Assembly: GCA_020740775.1 (NCBI GenBank)
Contig: JAHEWK010000002.1
Span: forward strand, 1,550,001-1,614,000
Origin: Ilyonectria destructans
Lineage: Eukaryota > Ascomycota > Sordariomycetes > Hypocreales > Nectriaceae
Length of the DNA stretch: 64,000 nucleotides
Reading direction: 5' to 3'
A program made the translations under genes and the position numbers. Below are positions 20,587 to 30,815 of the stretch, in pieces. How positions within the stretch are numbered: position 1 is the stretch's first letter; each line of letters opens with the position of its first letter. The notes below the pieces were generated by a model. The model made no database searches. It saw nothing but the letters and a program-made list of their open reading frames with translations, and was not told the origin of the DNA.

Positions 20587-20722
20587 AGTGCCTAATAAGC
20601 AATAGCCGTCGGGCTTTAACTGAAATTTAAAGAGTAACTTAAACCCTTACTTTTAGAAGTAAGAACTAAACTTTAGTACCTAAGTACTAAATAATAAAGG
20701 TCTAAGGGGCTTATTAGGCACT
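20587..20722. mobile_element. MITE-like element with 14-bp terminal inverted repeats
   Basis: agtgcctaataagc (20587-20600) is repeated as its exact reverse complement gcttattaggcact (20709-20722). The 136-bp interval is much richer in A+T than its surroundings. It contains further hairpins: cttact...agtaag near 20648-20665, and tagtac-ctaa-gtacta near 20674-20690. Small size, inverted ends, AT-rich core and no ORF are the marks of a miniature inverted-repeat transposable element. I could not define a clear target-site duplication. Confidence 0.55.
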
Positions 20723-21337
20723 GAAAGAGACTTCACACACACTGTGCTACACTGTACAGCCGGTGCGTACTTACCTCCTATACCTTGGGAAGTTGTCAAA
20801 CTTCCTGCGTCAGTCTTCGTACTACGTAGTGACCATCACCGCATCTATGGGGAGGCGGTTCCTACGCCAGGGCATAGGATGGTCAGTGGCAGAGGCATAA
20901 AGGGGGATGCAAGTAGAATTTCGAATCCAGCAGCTAATTGAGTAGCAACTGGCCATGGTAGCATGTTAGTTGGCTCGCAGAGTACCGAGGGTTTTTGAGT
21001 TGGCGAGTGATTATGATTGACGGAAAAGTTACAGGCACGCTGTAGGGAGCGCATCAATGTGTCAGGCGAGAGGCCAAGGCGCTGGTGCGTCAACGCTAGT
21101 ACTGTACCGAGCGCACGGGAGATGTGCAAGCCCCAGTTCACAGGGGAGCGCCATGCTACTCGATGAGGTAAGTGTGCAGAGACAAGGCTGTTCAGGCTCG
21201 CCAGTTATGCGGCATGATCCGGTTTAATCATCCCCGTGTTACACAAGCCGGACAGTAAGTTCCGCTACCGTAATTAACGGACAGGCAATTCATGTCTCAG
21301 TTGGTTCGTCGCTCGACAAGGTTACTCGGTCTGACCC

Positions 21338-21458
21338 GCAGTTCGAGCTGCTTGCCTCTCAACCTCTCAACCTCTCAAGCCTTGCCGCATCAGAGAAACC
21401 TGCAGTTCAAGCTGCGTGCCTCTCCGCCTCTCAACCTCTCTAGCCTTGTCGCATCAGA
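21338..21458. repeat. 57-bp direct repeat, two copies
   Basis: gcagttcgagctgcttgcct... (21338-21394) recurs at 21402-21458 with about six substitutions. A 7-bp spacer separates the copies. The unit is itself built of cctctcaa steps. The function is unknown. Confidence 0.75.
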
Positions 21459-22639
21459 TAACGCTGGCCTGTCTCGCGGCTCGCGATTCATCCAGACCCA
21501 TCACTCGCCACCACGAGGCCCAAGCGAGATGACACATGGCATGGATCGTGGAGAATGGGCAAGTCTCAGGCGAAGAAAAGAAAGCAAAAGAAATGAGAGA
21601 TCCACGTGACGGGAAGCAGGGAGACGGCGAAAGCCGAGCGAGGTGTTTGGGAATAATTTCTTCTCCCAAGGGATGAATCACGGCCTGAATCACGGCCGGC
21701 CGGCACAGAAGCAATCCTCCCACTTGGATAGGCCTATCCTGGTGGAGGATCAAGTTTTCGGACTCTCCGTTGTCAGACACTATCGCATGGCATAACGACC
21801 GCCATGGACGCCACCAACCGACGCTTCAAGGCTTATTTCTTTAGTTTCGCTGCAAACTCCGGTCAAGGGATACCCGGGCCAACACTAGGAGAAACAAGGC
21901 TGAACCAGGTCTTAAGTAGCGAGTGCGAGATGGTGATGGTCCAGTGCCTATCTGCGGAGCGCTGCTTAGATGCAGAGATGGGCTGTATCGAGAGATGCAC
22001 TCTGCTGGTCGGCACGGATCAAGTCGGAAACGTCCTTGAATCTCCATCCCAGGGGTGTCAGGTCAGCTGGAAAAGAGTACCCGCTCGACGTGAGAATTCC
22101 AATCGAGTCATGCGGGTGCACGATCCGAGTCGCTCTGAGTCTCTCTGCACACCATCTGGTCGGGTTGGGTGGTTAGAGTTGCGACAACGGGCAACGGGCC
22201 GGGAGGGGAGATCAGCACCTCGGTTCGTTTTGCTGAGATCCGCCCACTCTTCCGCACCCACTGCCAGTCCCGATTAATCGCCCCAGCCCCTCCATGATCC
22301 ATACTTACGTCTCACGCATTTGTCCCAAACTTGGCATCTCTCAGCTGAGATCCATTTTATGGGGCCTGTCGCAGCTGATCTTAGCGCTACGTCCGCCAAC
22401 GCCCACTGAGCCCGCACGGCACGTCGCGACAGATCACTGGACGGCCTTGCTGTATGGCTTCAGGGAGGGGACAGCCAAGCAAGTGACAGGGCAAGAGACG
22501 GAGCAGAGACGGCCAAGCGCTAGGCTCTCGCTGCCAAGGAACAGGCTGGCTAGCACTGCCGTCGCTGAGAAGGCTGTACGGAGCCCAGCATCCTGGATTC
22601 GTGATGTGGGGAGGCGCTCCCCAGAAGGACTTTCGGTGC

Positions 22640-22680
22640 TTTTAGTGGCTTTTAGTGGCCTTTAGTGGCCTTTTAGTAGC
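22640..22680. repeat. Short ttttagtggc tandem array
   Basis: Four imperfect copies of a 9-10-bp unit (ttttagtgg, ctttagtggc) in about 40 bp. It is not a telomeric TTAGGG repeat. Confidence 0.7.
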
Positions 22681-23314
22681 ATCTCAGTGGCATTCATCAG
22701 TAATCACCAACCGCCACGGGCGTCCAGCAGACTCCAGCTTGCTCCCGGGGCTGTGGAGGAGGCGCTGGCAGTGGCCCCTGGCGCTGCCACTGGCGTCTTG
22801 CGTGGATTTTTTCCCGCCCAAGCAAGGCCAAGCAGCGCCACCCACTCAACGCCCACCATCCGCTCCCAATGGCCCCACCGAGTCCACCCACGTCCCATCG
22901 CACATCTCTCCCGTCTCTCCACCGTCCCTCTCCACCGTCGACCATCCACCGTCCAAGGCCTTGCGTCCACCAAGCAACGCCGATAGAGCCTCTCTGCCCG
23001 CTTGGCGATGCCTCAGTATCGACCACCATCCATCTCTACCTGCAATACCATCGCCGTCGCGACTATCCCCGCCACCGTGTGCGCCTGCGATTCCGAGTCC
23101 GAGATCGAGTCTGCAACCGCTTCCAAGAACTAGAAGAATGACGACGCCAACTCGCAACCCTCTCCCGCGCTGCACCTAGCCGCCTCGGGTGCTCGCCTTG
23201 TGCCTTGTGTCTCGTGCCTCGCCATCTTCTGGGCTCCGTCCGCCTCCGCCAGCACGGCCTCGCACAGTTCCCGCCTGGCCGCCCCCGATTGCTGTCGTCG
23301 GACACCCAGCGGGC

Positions 23315-26300
23315 ATGATTCCGTCATTGCAGTCTCTTGGTCTTGTTGACCTCATCAGCTCCGACCCGCGCCCGACCTTTGTCGTCCAACTCCCATCCAT
23401 TCCCGATGCCTCCTCCAACGAAATCCTCTACCGAAACCCGGCCTTGAAGGCCACCCTCACTCTCGACCAGTCTATTTGTTCCATCCCCCAGGATGTCTCT
23501 CACTCACCCTTCTGGAATTGGGTCACCAACCCGCCCTCGAAATTGAATCCCGACGCTGATGCCGAGCCTCTTACCGTTGCCGATGTCCAACACTCCCTCC
23601 CCTACTTCGGCGTCTTCTGGACGCGGAGCATTGTGTGCGATCAATGGGTTGTTATGAGCGGCAATGAGACGGTCCCCTCCTCAGAACCCCCTCGGAAGAA
23701 ACGAATTGAGTGCAAGGAAGGAAGCGCCGCGACATCCAGATCCTGCTCGAGACCCTATTCCCAAAACCCAACCCCAGATGCTGCGAATTTAACATCTTTG
23801 AGAAAATCCGACAGCACCACGCCCATTATATACCGCTCCGACCCCAATCCAGGTCTCATGGTACCAGTTTTCAACTCCGAGCATGAGCCCTTTCTTGACG
23901 TTATTCAGAGCGTGGATTGGGGATCAACCTCGTTGGGCCCCATGGCAACCTGGTCGGCACAGTTGCAACAAACCTTCAGCCAAGTAATATCCGATTCGCG
24001 CCCCATCGCGCTTTACTGGGGCCCTGACTGTGTCACCATTTACAACGAGGGGTTCTCCAAGTATTGCGGCGCCAAACATCCTGAACGTCTGGGACGGTCC
24101 GCCTTCGATTCATGGCCCCATCTAAAGGAGCAACTGGAAAACATAATCGCATCACCCCAGAAAAGGTGTTCCAAGGTTGAAGATCAGTCGAGGTTCTTCA
24201 TTGAACAGGCTGATGGTTCGTCCGTGGAGACATACGCCGAGTGGTCAATGGTCCCGATTGTTTCCGACAAAAAGTACATGGGTGTGCAACATTGCCTCCT
24301 CGAAACGACTTCTAGGCGACTTTGGGAGAGGAGGATGAAGATGCTAATCGAACTCGGCGAGGCTTTGATCACCACTGTGGATGTCAAATCATACTGGACA
24401 AGGACAATCGAGGAACTTGAGCGCTGGAGCCCGGCATACGACGTTCCACTGGCATTCATCTACTCGGTAGGTGATGACGGCGACGGCGATTCCTCAGCAT
24501 CAAAATACGGATGTCCAAGGACATGCCGCTTGGAAGGATCACTAGGGGTGCCCGACAACCACGTCATCGCGCCCCCAACCATCAATCTTCGAGACACCGA
24601 CGACGGTCTCGCCCCCATGTTTCGGGAGTCTCTGAATTCACCTCATGCTCTCTTGCTTCAGACAAAGGATGGGACACTGCCTCAACGACTACTCCATGGG
24701 CTAGAATGGCGAGGGTTTGGCGATCCTTGTCAAGCTGCAATTATATGCCCGATTCGTCCTACCAAAGAGGAAAATGTCATGGGTATTTTGGTGCTCGGCC
24801 TAAACCCGCGACGACCATACGACCATGACTATCGGCAATTCGTTTCACTTCTCAATCAAAAGCTAACAAGCTCACTCGCATCAACCGTTCTCTTGGAGGA
24901 AGAAACTCGCCGAAGACGCAACGCCACGGAGCAAGCTGCCTACGACAACGCCATGCTCAAGGAGAGGCTAGAGTACCAGACAGAGCAGACAAATAGGTCT
25001 GTCCAGACCCTAACAGCCGTTGCCGAGTTTATTCCAATTGGAATGTGTTTCGTCGACACCGATGGCAATGTCACCTTCGCCAACGAGGCATGGCACCGCA
25101 TCACAGGCTATCCAAGAGGGACAATACACCGCGGCGCTCTTCTGGAGTCTGTCCTGGAAGAGGATATACCAAAGGTCATTCAAGCATACAAAGACGTTGG
25201 AGAAAGGGATGTCGTGACATACGAGTACCGAATCCTACGAAACGGAAGCAGATCAAGGCCAGACGGTCTGAAGTCTCCTCCCACCGCTTTGCCTAGAGTG
25301 GACAACAAAGTGGCTTGCCACATCCTTGCCTCAATCAAAGCAGAGCGCGCCCCTGATGGTAGTGTGGTTCGGATTCTGACTTGCTTGACCGATGTGACAG
25401 TGCAGAAGGACACTGCTGAAGAAGCTATCCAACGAGCGCAGGAGGCTGAGAACCTAAAGCGCCTTGCCGAATTCGCAACCGTTGGCATGTATAATATGAG
25501 CATGGACGGCCAGCTTCTGAGCGCAAACAACTTGTTCTGGGAGCTTACTGGCGTGGCCAAGGTTGACCTCACCAAGGTCGTCGTCAAACCCTGGCCCGAA
25601 TGTGTGGTCAAGGAGGACTTGGCTATTCTCGAGCAGAGCTTAAAGGAACTAGGGGAGACGGGGCGTCCGCAGACAGCAGAGTTCCGACTCCAGACCCCAT
25701 GGGTCGCCGAAGACAACGACGGCAACATGCCCGCCAGTTCGCGATGGGTATTGGGGACATTTATGCCAGTCAAGAGCTCCGATGGTGCCATCCTCTCATT
25801 TACAGGCTGCCTGAGCGATGTTTCGTTGCAAAAATGGCAGCTACATCAGGAGAAGTCGCGGAAGGAGGAGGCCATCGAATCGAAGCGACAACAGGAGAAC
25901 TTTATCGATATGACGTCTCATGAGATGCGAAACCCGCTGAGCGCTATCCTTCATTGCACCGACGCCATCATCGCATCACTTTCCAGGGTACAGGATATCA
26001 TCGAGAACCCAGTTCCACTCACACCTACAAGAGCAAACGCCGATATGGCAGATCAGAATCCCCGTATCGAAAGGTCCGACGAAGAAAAGCAACTCTTGGA
26101 GGACAGCATCGAAAATGCCGAAACCATTGTGACTTGCGCGCAACACCAAAAACGCATTGTCGATGACATCCTCACCATGTCCAAGCTGGATTCCAAGCTC
26201 CTGGCAGTTACACCGTGTACTGTCGATCCTATCCAGATCGCCAATGACGCATTGAAGATGTTCGAGGTGGAAGCTCGCCGCGTGGATATCGACCTGACTT

Positions 26301-27460
26301 CCTCCGTTGACAAGTCCTACACGGATCTTGGATACGACTTTCTAGATCTTGACCCGTCGCGAGTGAAGCAAGTGCTTATCAACCTACTCACCAATGCATT
26401 GAAGTTCACCAAATCTGGCAAAACTCGAACTGTCAAGATTTGCATCAAGGGTTCTTTGAAGCCCCCGGATCAGACCATGACAGCCGTCGACTTCATACCT
26501 CGATTCTGCGATTTGTCAGAGGAGTATGAACAGCCTGCTCTACGGGGTCGCAATCCCCCGGTCTATCTACTTTTTGAGGTCAAAGATACCGGCCAAGGAC
26601 TGACCGCGTTGGAAATGGGGAATCTGTTCAACAAGTTTGTGCAAGCAAGCTCGAAGACGCACGTCAAATATGGAGGTTCCGGTCTCGGCCTATTCATCTC
26701 GCGTCGCTTGACAGAATTGCAGAACGGAGCAATCGGCGTATCAAGCGAGCCTGGCGTTGGGTCAACGTTTGCGTTTTACATCGAGTCCTACCTCCCGAGC
26801 GAAGAATCGAGAAATGAAGCACTGGCGGTCGCAGCAGCTGCAAGACTGATTGCTAGCACAGATGCTGCAGAGATGCTGGACACTAAGCGTGCGTTGAACT
26901 TGCGCGATGTTCGCCTACAGCGGCACCAGAATCCCGGTGGGAACATCCGCCTTGACGGCATTCTCATCGTTGAGGACAATCTCATCAACCAGCAGATCAC
27001 GCGGCGTGGTCTAACAGATCGTGGATACACTGTTGACGTGGCGAACCACGGAATCGAAGCACTAGAGAAGCTCCAACGTCGCCACGGAGCTGTTCCCAGT
27101 GTCAGTCTCGGTCTTGTTGTCGGTGTTGGCCTCTCGGCTTCCAGGAACGGACCAAGCTCACTGCCGATCGCTATCAATCTCGTCCTCATGGATATTGAAA
27201 TGCCCATTCAGGATGGCTTGACGTGCACCCGAAGAATTCGAGAACTCGAGCAAAATGGCGAGATCTTTTGCGCTTCTGGAGGCCGTATCCCGATCATTGC
27301 CGTCACGGCCAATGCAAGGCCCGAGCAGGTGATGGAGGCGAAGCAGGCAGGTTGCGATGACGTGCTGGTGAAGCCGTACCGGATTCCAGAGCTCATCGAG
27401 AAGATGCAAATGGTGGTCCGGCGCATGGGGGGACTCAGCCCCAACTCTCCTGTGAGATGA
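23315..27460 (+). CDS. Hybrid sensor histidine kinase with PAS domains
   Basis: Two-component sensor predicted to autophosphorylate and relay phosphate through its own receiver to an HPt protein. The single exon encodes 1,381 aa, with the start at the first in-frame ATG (23315); upstream codons in this frame have only GTG. Order: an N-terminal PAS-like region (about residues 190-345, with YWGPDCVTIYNEGF), PAS (about 567-626, IPIGMCFVDTDGNVTFANEA) and PAS (about 715-776). The dimerisation/phosphoacceptor box is FIDMTSHEMRNPLSAILH, His869. The ATPase has N box NLLTNALKF, DTGQGLTALEMGNLFNKF and GGSGLGLFISRRL. The C-terminal receiver has VEDNLINQ, phospho-acceptor Asp1293 in LVLMDIEMPIQDG, and Lys in VLVKPYR. 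All catalytic residues are present. There is no membrane span, so it is cytosolic. Lack of introns over 4.1 kb is unlike its neighbours. Confidence 0.95.
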   Translation: MIPSLQSLGLVDLISSDPRPTFVVQLPSIPDASSNEILYRNPALKATLTLDQSICSIPQDVSHSPFWNWVTNPPSKLNPDADAEPLTVADVQHSLPYFGVFWTRSIVCDQWVVMSGNETVPSSEPPRKKRIECKEGSAATSRSCSRPYSQNPTPDAANLTSLRKSDSTTPIIYRSDPNPGLMVPVFNSEHEPFLDVIQSVDWGSTSLGPMATWSAQLQQTFSQVISDSRPIALYWGPDCVTIYNEGFSKYCGAKHPERLGRSAFDSWPHLKEQLENIIASPQKRCSKVEDQSRFFIEQADGSSVETYAEWSMVPIVSDKKYMGVQHCLLETTSRRLWERRMKMLIELGEALITTVDVKSYWTRTIEELERWSPAYDVPLAFIYSVGDDGDGDSSASKYGCPRTCRLEGSLGVPDNHVIAPPTINLRDTDDGLAPMFRESLNSPHALLLQTKDGTLPQRLLHGLEWRGFGDPCQAAIICPIRPTKEENVMGILVLGLNPRRPYDHDYRQFVSLLNQKLTSSLASTVLLEEETRRRRNATEQAAYDNAMLKERLEYQTEQTNRSVQTLTAVAEFIPIGMCFVDTDGNVTFANEAWHRITGYPRGTIHRGALLESVLEEDIPKVIQAYKDVGERDVVTYEYRILRNGSRSRPDGLKSPPTALPRVDNKVACHILASIKAERAPDGSVVRILTCLTDVTVQKDTAEEAIQRAQEAENLKRLAEFATVGMYNMSMDGQLLSANNLFWELTGVAKVDLTKVVVKPWPECVVKEDLAILEQSLKELGETGRPQTAEFRLQTPWVAEDNDGNMPASSRWVLGTFMPVKSSDGAILSFTGCLSDVSLQKWQLHQEKSRKEEAIESKRQQENFIDMTSHEMRNPLSAILHCTDAIIASLSRVQDIIENPVPLTPTRANADMADQNPRIERSDEEKQLLEDSIENAETIVTCAQHQKRIVDDILTMSKLDSKLLAVTPCTVDPIQIANDALKMFEVEARRVDIDLTSSVDKSYTDLGYDFLDLDPSRVKQVLINLLTNALKFTKSGKTRTVKICIKGSLKPPDQTMTAVDFIPRFCDLSEEYEQPALRGRNPPVYLLFEVKDTGQGLTALEMGNLFNKFVQASSKTHVKYGGSGLGLFISRRLTELQNGAIGVSSEPGVGSTFAFYIESYLPSEESRNEALAVAAAARLIASTDAAEMLDTKRALNLRDVRLQRHQNPGGNIRLDGILIVEDNLINQQITRRGLTDRGYTVDVANHGIEALEKLQRRHGAVPSVSLGLVVGVGLSASRNGPSSLPIAINLVLMDIEMPIQDGLTCTRRIRELEQNGEIFCASGGRIPIIAVTANARPEQVMEAKQAGCDDVLVKPYRIPELIEKMQMVVRRMGGLSPNSPVR

Positions 27461-28656
27461 ACGACAGTATAGAGATATGAGAGCCAGTACAAGGAGGCTA
27501 GAATCAGGGGATGATGTAACGACACAGTCTTTTGTGTGTGTGTGTGTATTTTTCCGGGCGTTTAGAGGCTGGTTAAAAAGGAAAGGGTGTTTGGGGAATG
27601 GTTGAACATCATTGGCGGAAGGATAGGCGCGGACGCATTTCAGCATACGACGGAGTTACGGCAAGCGGTAATGTGATGCAGCCATCGTCAAGAGCCTAGG
27701 AGACGCATCATGTTTAGTTCACCTAGTTTAAAGGTACATCATGATTTAATTGTGCCGTTCTTGACTCAATGTGCTATATCAACGTCAACGTACTGGATGT
27801 TTCTTCGTGGTATTGGCGCGGTCAAAGGCAGTCATGCGGTTAGTCGGCGCCACTGGCACGTTGATGTCACTTCCAGTCAAACTCGGCCCTTGGCAGTATC
27901 GACAGGATTATGTTGTAATGTTCCATAAGCATATTGCTTAAAACTCTCCCCACCATCTATTCCGTGTGGTCTCCATTTTTTACTCTTCTGGGTACGGATT
28001 AAGGAATGTACCAGTCGTTTCCTGCCCCTCAGCTCCTTAAATATAGAGCGAAGGTGGGCAAGGACATTTTCCCGGCTATAAAGACGAAGAGCGGCTTATC
28101 GCGGTGACAGGAGTGGATTGGCTTGATTGGGGTTGGGAGAAGTAGGGTGGCTGCAAAAGCCAGACGCCTCCGGGAGTTTCGCAGAAGCCAATGAATATGA
28201 TGGCCGGGTCATGTTGGACATACGTCATTAAATTGCTGAACGATAAATATTTTCTTACGGTCAAAGTCAGAGTTGTATCAAGTGAATTGAGCCGTATCGG
28301 CGTCATGCCAGTGATGGTGACATCACCCCCGCCTTCAAGATGGCGAGACGGTTGCCCCTCCCCGCAACCAAGATGCCGCATTTCAATCGCCGGCTGCATG
28401 TCCGGTTTCTTCCTCTGACTTCCCAAAAACACCACATCAAACCGGCCACCCCCCAAAGAGTCGAGTCTGTTCGTCACAGGTCCGTCCCGTCTTTGCGCCA
28501 GCTAATTGCGCCAGCTGATTGCCCCAGTGCGATAGAGAGCTTCAAACAGCTAACAGCTCCAGCTACCCTGCCCTCAACCCCACCTCGGCATCGTCGTCCT
28601 CCTTCAACTCAAACAAGATACGCATTCCGTCGATTCCGTCGACTACGTTGCCTACC
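27461..28656. other. Intergenic region, histidine kinase to dienelactone hydrolase
   Basis: 1.2 kb. It contains a (GT)n microsatellite at about 27533-27547 and a TATA-like ccttaaatatagag at about 28035. The pyrimidine-rich leader of the hydrolase gene starts near 28550. Open frames here are short and not protein-like. Confidence 0.55.
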
Positions 28657-29691
28657 ATGTCGACCATGCCCGCATCCCACGGCCACAGCCAGGCCTGCTG
28701 CAACGTGCCTCCCATTGTCTCCAAGGGCTACAAGGCCAAGGGCTCCTACGAGGAGATTGGCGGATACAAGACTTGTACGGCTCCCGTCCCTTCCGCTATC
28801 GCCAAACCTCCTCTTTCTTGCAACTCGACGAGATAGGATGCAAGACAAAGGCATGGCGATACAAACCCTTCTGAAGCTAACGCGACTGCTCAACTAGACG
28901 TCACCGGCCCCTCCGATGCCACCAAGGCCATTGTTGTCATCTACGACATCTTCGGCTACTTCGACCAGACCATCCAGGGCGCCGACATCCTAGCCTTCAG
29001 CGACGACCACCAGAAGTACAAAGTCTACATCCCCGACTGGTTCGAGGGCAAGCCCTGCCCCATTGAGTGGTATGAAATCCCCCATCGCCACCACTGCCAT
29101 AGTGATTCAATCTCCATACCTGTACTAATCCCATCTTCTCTCTCCTACAGGTACCCTCCGGACACTGAGGAGAAGCAGAAGGGCCTCGGCAACTTCTTCG
29201 GCACCTTTCCTCCTCCCAAGATTGCTGGTCTTGTCCCCGACTACGTAAAGGCCGTTCAGGCCAAGGACTCGTCCATTGCCAAGTTCGGCATCCTCGGTGT
29301 AAGACACCCTCTCCATTGACATTAACAAGGGCCCATGAGCTAAACTGGACTCTCCCGACAGTACTGCTGGGGAGGCAAGGTCGTTGCCCTCACCACCAAG
29401 GCCGATACCAACCCCTTCTCTGTCGCTGCCTCGATCCACCCCGCCATGGTCGATGCCAACGACGCGGCCGGTGTCACTATTCCTACCGCGCTGCTAGCTT
29501 CTAAGGATGAGGATGTTGAGGAGGTTAAGAAGTTCGAGGCCGCTCTCATCGTCCCCAAGCATGTCGAGACCTTTGCCGACCAGATCCACGGCTGGATGGC
29601 CGCCCGCGCTGACCTCGAGGATGCCCGTGTCCGAGAGGAGTATGAGCGCGGCTACAAGACTGTCCTCGGCTTCTTCGGCAAGAACTTCTAA
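28657..29691 (+). CDS. Dienelactone hydrolase family protein
   Basis: Alpha/beta hydrolase of the carboxymethylenebutenolidase type. Four exons: 28657-28774, 28898-29069, 29151-29298 and 29362-29691; all joins keep frame and give 255 aa, the usual length. The Cys nucleophile sits in GYCWGG (Cys148; intron 3 falls between Gly and Tyr), with Asp195 in ASKDED and His222 in DQIHGW completing the triad. The early strand VVIYDIFGYF, carrying the oxyanion region, is present. The start MSTMPASHGHSQACCNVPP, with its two adjacent Cys, is shared with fungal members of this family. The natural substrate is unknown; the bacterial relatives open dienelactones in aromatic breakdown. It ends 148 bp from the tail of the phosphopantetheinyl transferase gene. 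Confidence 0.92.
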
Positions 29692-29839
29692 GTGTTGTTT
29701 GACGGCCAGCATATGCCATGAGAGAAATGAAACAAAATGTGCCCAAAAGTTAGGGACAGCATCCCGAGAAATGACTTTCAATTAATGATTGGTCCTTTTA
29801 ATTATATCCATGGTCATAAAGTCGTATCGTCTTCAATCA

Positions 29840-30815
29840 TTATGATGCTTCCGCGGCCTCTCCAAACGCCAGTACCTGATCTATATCTAGATTGGTAAAC
29901 TCCCCGGCCTCAATATGCTCTCCTCCATCTCCATGACGCACTGCCGTCGAAACCATGTAGTCCTCGAGCAGCAGCGTCAGCTTCACATCCACGTTTTCAA
30001 CCCGTTGTCCCTGGAACCATACTTCCTGCGGCGCGCGCATCTCCTCGGGCGGTGCAAACCCCCGCATTTCTAGTTCACCCAGCCAACTTGCGAGTAGCGC
30101 GTCGCCTGTCATCTTGACGTAAGCTTCGCGCAGGCACCAGACGGCATAAAAGTACCGCAGAGCACGATCACGGTCTGCAGGCGTGCTCCCAGGAGTAATC
30201 CGTTTCAGCGCAGCGACCTCGTGAAGCGACAGGACTTCGGCGTGCACATCGACATAATGCGGCCAGCCCTCGGAACCTAGGGTCTGGTGGTCACGCGCAC
30301 GGCGTTCATGCGGGCACACAACGTCGATACCTACAGCGACTCCGGGCGGCGGGTGGTGGACGGCGATGAGAACCACGAGGCCAGCTTGGTGCGAGACGTT
30401 GAAGAGCAGGGGCTGTGAACCGTCCAGCATGAGAAACACGGGCTTGGTGCGCTCGTCACGCACGGAGACGGCCTCGGTCCAAGGGACGCCGCAGTAGCGG
30501 GAGATGACATAGTGCTTGAGCAGAATCGATCCCAGGGCCAGTTTTGCATCGCGGGCGTGGTAGAACCGGAGCACTGCTTCCCGCTCGCTCTGCGACAGGA
30601 GGTTAAGCGCCCGCGAGGCCTAAGAGGTTTCGATATCAGCTGGTTTCCCCGGCTGCGTTCACTTCCGGGGCGAAGTGGAACGGTCGAGACGGCTTTGAGA
30701 CGGGACGTACCACGGTAGACAGGTCGCGGGTTTGCTGAGCCGACGGCCACAGCGAGCGTGTGTCGAGCACCCACTGGATCATGACCGGGGCGGACGAGGT
30801 AGCGGTTGCAGCCAT
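29840..30815 (-). CDS. 4'-phosphopantetheinyl transferase (NpgA/Lys5/Sfp type)
   Basis: Transfers phosphopantetheine from CoA to carrier domains of the lysine-biosynthetic aminoadipate reductase, polyketide synthases and peptide synthetases. Two exons, 30815-30711 and 30619-29840 (donor GTACGT, acceptor TTAG), give 294 aa. Visible motifs: RDERTKPVF and FNVSHQ in the N lobe, Mg-binding GVAVGIDVVCPHER (Asp134) and FYAVWCLREAYVKMTG (Glu200, Lys204). The family consensus in the last motif is W-x-x-K-E; here the Lys is Arg199, a conservative change. In fungi one such enzyme usually serves both lysine and secondary metabolism, so it is expected to be essential without added lysine. No biosynthetic cluster adjoins it. 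Confidence 0.92.

Larger units (their letters stand above)
19835..23314. other. Gene-free, repeat-bearing intergenic stretch
   Basis: About 3.5 kb with no convincing gene on either strand. It contains an 11-bp tandem repeat (20045-20088), a MITE-like element (20587-20722), a 57-bp direct repeat (21338-21394 and 21402-21458), a short 10-bp tandem array (22640-22680) and, from about 22850, the CCATC/CCGTC-rich leader of the histidine kinase gene. Confidence 0.6.

Noticed and set aside
20925..20945. tttcgaatccagcag resembling a tRNA T-arm
   Set aside because: No matching acceptor or D arm and no GGTTCGA core, so not a tRNA gene. No other tRNA was seen in the window.
22640..22680. ttttagtggc array as a telomere-like or CRISPR-like repeat
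   Set aside because: Unit is not TTAGGG, there are no spacers, and the genome is eukaryotic.
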